In this document: positions 60,598 through 64,000 of the stretch, piece by piece
How positions within the stretch are numbered: the first letter of the stretch is position 1
Layout of the letters: each line of letters starts with the position of its first letter
Assembly (NCBI RefSeq): GCF_001659985.1
Contig: NZ_LYCS01000004.1
Span: 248,001-312,000, forward strand
Direction of reading: 5' to 3'
From: Oceanobacillus sp. Castelsardo
GTDB lineage: Bacteria > Bacillota > Bacilli > Bacillales > Amphibacillaceae
Length of the DNA stretch: 64,000 bases
Notes under the pieces: generated by a model
Database searches by the model: none
What the model saw: the letters and a program-made list of their open reading frames with translations, nothing else
What the model was told of the DNA's origin: nothing
Translations under genes and position numbers: made by a program

Positions 60598-62568
60598 TTA
60601 ATTTCCTATATGAATCGATTGTTTCTTATGAGTGTTCCTATCCTTTTCCAATTTAGAATATTCTAGTCTTCTTTTTTGTTGCATAATGAAAACTAGAATG
60701 ATAGCTGCTATCCCAATTGCATCTGATAATAGACCTGGATACATCGTCATAACCCCACCAAGTATTAAAACAAAGCGTTCTAAAACATTTGTCTTTGTTA
60801 TCATCCAACCAATTACCCCTGCAGAAAAGATAACTACGCCAATAATTGCCGTTACAACGGCTAGAATTACTTCTATTGTTTGCCCTTCCATTAATAATGC
60901 TGGTTCTAAAACAAACATATAAGGAACAATGAATCCTACTAATGCTAAACGTACAGCTTGAAATCCAACTCGATTTGGATTAGCATCGGCAATCCCTGCA
61001 GCAGCAAACGCAGCAACCGCGACTGGAGGAGTAATTGCAGAAAAAATAGAAAAGTACACAATGAATAAGTGTGCAGACATGGTGGATACTCCTAATTCCA
61101 TTAATGCAGGTGCTGCTAACATAGCTGTTAAAATGTAAGCTGCAGCAACCGGCATTCCCATTCCAAGAATTATACAAATAAACATGACTAGAAAAAGAGT
61201 CGGGATAAGCATTCCTTCCGTTAAACTAAGAACAATACTAGTTAGTTTCCCACCTAGTCCTGTAGACATAATTCCTGCAATAATTAGTCCTGCAGCACCA
61301 CACGCCGTCGTTACCGGAATGGAAGATTTCGCCCCATCTATCATGGACTCAAAAATAGATTGCAACCCCATTCTTGTTTCTTTTCGGAACCAACTCACAA
61401 TAACAATACCGACAATTCCAAAGAAACCTGCACGTGAAGCACTATAACCCTGAATTAAAAGAAAAATTAAGATGAATAATGGAATAAAATAATACCATCC
61501 CTCTTTTAAGCAGGTGGATATTTTTGGGATATTTTCACCTTCTGTACGTGGTAAATCTAGCCGCAATGCCTCGAAGTGAACCATCATAAATAAAGAAGCG
61601 TAATAAAGCACAGCTGGAATCAGCGCAGCAATAACAATCGTACCATATGACACTTGAGTAACTGCAGCCATTAAAAAGGCGGACGACCCCATTATTGGCG
61701 GCATAATACTACCACCTGTTGATGCTGCTGCCTCGACAGCTGCAGCAAAGGTTGGCTTGTATCCCGCCTTTTTACTAACAGGTATCGTAAATGTCCCAGT
61801 TGTCACAACATTAGCAGTAGGACTTCCAGAAATAGAACCAAAAAATGCACTTGCCAAAATTGCAACTTTTGCAGCTCCTCCTTTTGTTCTTCCGGCCAAA
61901 GCAATCGATAACTTAAAGAAGAATTCTCCTGCACCAGCTTTATTTAAAAATGCTCCGAATAACATATACATAAATACAACGGATGCTGCAACAGAAATAG
62001 GAGAGCCCCATAGCCCATTAAAACTGAAAGCCAGTTCATCTAAAAATTCAATTACTGTAAACTGTCGATGCCAGAGAACCCCTGGCAAATAATGACCCAA
62101 TAAGGCATACGCAAAAAACAAAAATATGATAAGAACAATTGGAATTCCAATTGTTCTTCGTGTAGCCTCTATCGTTAAGATAACTAAAATAAGGCCAAAA
62201 AAGATGTCTAAAGCAGTCAATGGTTCCATTATTGGAATTCTACTTGCTATCCGTTCGGCATGAACTGTAAAATAGATTCCTGCACCGAATGCGAGTAACA
62301 CAAAAAGATAATCGATCCATTTAGGTACATGATTAGTTAATGATTTTGTTCCTTTTGAATAACCATAAACTAAAAAGGTTAAACCTAATATAAATACCAA
62401 ATGAATGGCCATTTGGTTAATTGGATCTAATTTCCCCCACATCATGGACCAAATTTGGAAAACAGATAAGGAAAAACCGATAATTGCAACGATAAGTAAA
62501 TGAACACCAAATAGAGAGCGTCTATATCCTATCTGCAACCAATCCGTTATTAACTTTTTTATGTACAT
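60598..62568 (-). CDS. Fused TRAP transporter permease (4TM-12TM)
   Basis: The 656-residue membrane protein joins the small (DctQ-like, about 20-140) and large (DctM-like) TRAP subunits and uses the ion gradient to import a solute brought by the TAXI protein. It has roughly 17-18 predicted helices and the large-subunit motifs FGSISGSPTANVVTTGTFTI (about 255-274), GGSIMPPIMGSSAF and GMGMPVAAAYILTA. I start at ATG 62568; the upstream extension of eleven codons comes from a degenerate dispersed repeat. It lies about 100 bases after the TAXI gene. The solute is unknown; TAXI systems often carry dicarboxylates or glutamate-like acids. Confidence 0.93.
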   Translation of the reverse strand: MYIKKLITDWLQIGYRRSLFGVHLLIVAIIGFSLSVFQIWSMMWGKLDPINQMAIHLVFILGLTFLVYGYSKGTKSLTNHVPKWIDYLFVLLAFGAGIYFTVHAERIASRIPIMEPLTALDIFFGLILVILTIEATRRTIGIPIVLIIFLFFAYALLGHYLPGVLWHRQFTVIEFLDELAFSFNGLWGSPISVAASVVFMYMLFGAFLNKAGAGEFFFKLSIALAGRTKGGAAKVAILASAFFGSISGSPTANVVTTGTFTIPVSKKAGYKPTFAAAVEAAASTGGSIMPPIMGSSAFLMAAVTQVSYGTIVIAALIPAVLYYASLFMMVHFEALRLDLPRTEGENIPKISTCLKEGWYYFIPLFILIFLLIQGYSASRAGFFGIVGIVIVSWFRKETRMGLQSIFESMIDGAKSSIPVTTACGAAGLIIAGIMSTGLGGKLTSIVLSLTEGMLIPTLFLVMFICIILGMGMPVAAAYILTAMLAAPALMELGVSTMSAHLFIVYFSIFSAITPPVAVAAFAAAGIADANPNRVGFQAVRLALVGFIVPYMFVLEPALLMEGQTIEVILAVVTAIIGVVIFSAGVIGWMITKTNVLERFVLILGGVMTMYPGLLSDAIGIAAIILVFIMQQKRRLEYSKLEKDRNTHKKQSIHIGN

Positions 62569-62585
62569 GATCCTGTAACTCCCTT

Positions 62586-62653
62586 TTAGAAAACTTAACA
62601 TTCGTTCAAAGACTTTAGTTGCAATTACTGGCTGGAAAGATTTTGTGCTTTCC
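62586..62653. repeat. Dispersed structured element, family 1, copy D (degenerate)
   Basis: TTAGAAAACTTAACATTCGTTCAAAG-like bases at the left, then TTTAGTTGCA and a GGAAAGATTTTGTGCTTTCC end align with copies A and B; the right arm of hairpin I and all of hairpin II are lost. It lies between the TAXI and permease genes. Confidence 0.65.
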
Positions 62654-62667
62654 CAAAAATGTAGCGA

Positions 62668-63684
62668 TTAATTCATTAATCCTTTCTCGTTAAAGAATTT
62701 CTCCGCACCAGGATGTAAAGGGACACTTCCAACATTTGACATTTTATCTGGTGTTAACTTTTTGAATTCCTTGTGTACCGTACTTAAATAATCTAGATGT
62801 TCATATATTGCTTCCGTAATCTTATAAACTTCATCTTCTGGTACATTTTTGTTAACCATTAATATTGCTGGAGTGTTTAATGTTTCAATATCGTTATCTA
62901 GAAATTCATAACTACCGGCTTTTATGATCCCAGTTTCCATGCCCAATTTTTCTGATACACTTTTAATTACCGTTGGATTGATACTGATTAGTTTTAATTC
63001 ATTCGTTGCAGATGCTTCAATGATACTGCTAGAAGGTACGGAAACCGCATCACCAGTAGCATCCATACGTTTATCGGCCATTAGCTCAAATGTTTTCGAG
63101 TCACTAAGGTGGTCTACTGAACCACCCCAAGAAAAAATATCATCATACGTTACACCGTATTCTTGTAAAATGGTTCTTGTAATGATTTCACCAGCAGAAC
63201 CCACTTGGTCTACTGCTAAACGAATTGGGAATTGTTTTTCAATCATTTCATCTAAGGATTCATATTCTACTTCTGCTCTAACGATAAATTGATAATAGTT
63301 TGCCGGCACAATCACACTAATCGCCCGAAGATCACCATAAGCTTGATTATAAGGGGCATTTCCACGATACGCAGCGTAGGCTGTCATCGCATAGGACAAG
63401 CCATAAGGTACTTTATTTGTTCCAACGTACACTGGATTTTCTACTATACCACCAGGTTCTACTGTGACGATTGTACTTTCATTTTCCCTTCTCACTGCTT
63501 CTGCTACCCCTTCGGAAAATATAGACCATGCTCCACCAGTTCTTCCACCCATCATTGTCATATGAAAATAGTCTTCACTTGTATTTAATTCCTTTGCAGA
63601 CTTATCTTGATTAGTTCCACATGCTGATAAAATGATGAAAGAGACGAGAAATATGGTTAACATTTTCCCGACCTTTCTAGGCAT
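62668..63684 (-). CDS. TAXI-family TRAP transporter solute-binding lipoprotein
   Basis: The 338-residue extracellular lipoprotein binds the solute for the TRAP permease. It has a signal peptide with lipobox ILSACG (Cys22), then MGGRTGGAWSIFSEGVAEAV (about 44-63), SVIVPANYYQFIVR and the late NTPAILMVNKNVPEDEVYKITEA segment, which are TAXI features. The ATG overlaps the stop of the NadC-like gene by eight bases, so the two are translationally coupled. It is followed by a dispersed repeat and the permease gene. The ligand is unknown; its link to a NadC-like enzyme makes a pyridine carboxylate or other NAD precursor worth considering (inference). Confidence 0.92.
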   Translation of the reverse strand: MPRKVGKMLTIFLVSFIILSACGTNQDKSAKELNTSEDYFHMTMMGGRTGGAWSIFSEGVAEAVRRENESTIVTVEPGGIVENPVYVGTNKVPYGLSYAMTAYAAYRGNAPYNQAYGDLRAISVIVPANYYQFIVRAEVEYESLDEMIEKQFPIRLAVDQVGSAGEIITRTILQEYGVTYDDIFSWGGSVDHLSDSKTFELMADKRMDATGDAVSVPSSSIIEASATNELKLISINPTVIKSVSEKLGMETGIIKAGSYEFLDNDIETLNTPAILMVNKNVPEDEVYKITEAIYEHLDYLSTVHKEFKKLTPDKMSNVGSVPLHPGAEKFFNEKGLMN

Positions 63685-64000
63685 CCTTCTTATTCCCCTC
63701 TTTGACCTGTAAACTAATGTCTAGTGCTTTGACAGAGTGCGTTACATATCCTAGTGAAATATAGTCTACTCCACAACCACTATAGCTGGCTAAATTTTCC
63801 AAACTAATACCACCAGATGCTTCAGTAACAATATGATGAGGCACTAACTTTGAAAATTCCTTTACTTCTTCTGGGGAGCGGTTATCAAACATGATTACAT
63901 CTACACCCGCTTCTACCGCTTCCAGTATCTCCTCTTTCGATTCTGTTTCTACTTCAATTTTCACCATATGTCCTATTTTTTCTCTAACTGCTTCTACTGC
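63677..64000 (-). CDS. nadC: Nicotinate-nucleotide pyrophosphorylase (NadC/QPRTase)-like, 5' part beyond window
   Basis: This is the C-terminal part (107 codons visible) of a quinolinate phosphoribosyltransferase-type enzyme, which makes nicotinate mononucleotide from quinolinate and PRPP. VKIEVETESKEEILEAVEAG, VIMFDNRSPEEV (about 30 residues on), VTEASGGISLENLASYSGCGVD split over two strands, and ISLGYVTHSVKALDISL are the family motifs. The frame stays open to the right edge, so the gene is cut by the window, not truncated. It overlaps the TAXI gene by eight bases, which is unusual, since nadC generally travels with nadA/nadB. A ModD-like or other paralogue is possible. Confidence 0.85.
   Translation of the reverse strand, partial: AVEAVREKIGHMVKIEVETESKEEILEAVEAGVDVIMFDNRSPEEVKEFSKLVPHHIVTEASGGISLENLASYSGCGVDYISLGYVTHSVKALDISLQVKEGNKKDA

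Noticed and set aside
60598-63684. TRAP transporter as the ectoine uptake system of the 37.6-47.8 kb island
   Set aside because: Known ectoine TRAP systems use DctP-type binding proteins; this one is TAXI-type, 13 kb away and coupled to a NadC-like gene.

Overview
The window is AT-rich chromosomal DNA of a Gram-positive, low-GC member of the Bacillaceae, most likely a salt- or alkali-adapted genus near Oceanobacillus/Virgibacillus. The evidence is the gene order tyrS ... acuABC-motSP-ccpA-aroA-ytxHG-murC-sftA-ytpRQP-M42 aminopeptidase-ytzB-ytnP, which follows the Bacillus subtilis acu/ccpA/ytp neighbourhood. Also in support are AGGAGG-type ribosome sites with frequent TTG/GTG starts, a tyrosine T-box, and a MotPS-type (sodium) flagellar stator.

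Layout. 1-4.7 kb: a peptide-import locus on the minus strand (M20 amidohydrolase, lipoprotein binding protein, DppB, partial DppC) behind a strong promoter whose -35 box lies in a 17-bp perfect palindrome. 4.8-9.7 kb: tyrS with its T-box, and a divergent class A penicillin-binding protein with a C-terminal fibronectin domain. 9.7-31 kb: conserved housekeeping core (acuABC, motPS, ccpA, aroA, ytxGH, murC, nicotinate phosphoribosyltransferase, sftA, ytpPQR, ytoQ, a DUF84 NTPase, M42 aminopeptidase, ytzB, ytnP, maf, an MhqO-like dioxygenase) plus a MerR-like protein and a 47-aa protein. 31.6-37.6 kb: proline catabolism (pruA-putB-putP) with a perfect sigma-54 promoter and a divergent PAS/AAA+/Fis-type activator. 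37.6-47.8 kb: a catabolic island that I interpret as a non-canonical ectoine/hydroxyectoine utilisation cluster. A GntR/FCD regulator heads a seven-gene minus-strand operon (aldehyde dehydrogenase, M20 deacylase, EutB-like dehydratase, D-amino acid transaminase, alanine racemase, tartrate/D-malate dehydrogenase-like enzyme). It is flanked by a divergent 2-hydroxyacid dehydrogenase and a DoeA/EutD-like ectoine hydrolase. 48-57.6 kb: assorted single genes (alpha/beta hydrolase, CHY zinc finger, HMG-CoA synthase, RNase H-like, MscS channel, tyrosine phosphatase, coiled-coil/3D cell-wall protein, M20 carboxypeptidase, DUF378, YkgJ-type). 57.7-60.5 kb: MoxR AAA+/VWA pair (YojN/YojO-like). 60.6-64 kb: a fused TRAP permease, a TAXI binding protein and the 3' part of a NadC-like gene.

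Several structures are not explained by genes. A ~115-bp dispersed element occurs four times (two full, two degenerate copies). The two full copies differ by a compensatory base pair in a hairpin, and the element has shaped gene ends: it supplies the C-terminal tail of proline dehydrogenase and sits between the tyrS T-box and the tyrS start. A second family of GC-richer palindromic elements occurs at 1.5 and 55 kb, with a possibly related one at 23.5 kb. The EutB-like gene is an intact 322-codon frame with no ATG, GTG or TTG where the start should be; it begins at ATA, so it is either translated from a rare start or freshly silenced.

All functional calls rest on motif recognition and gene context; no database search was run.
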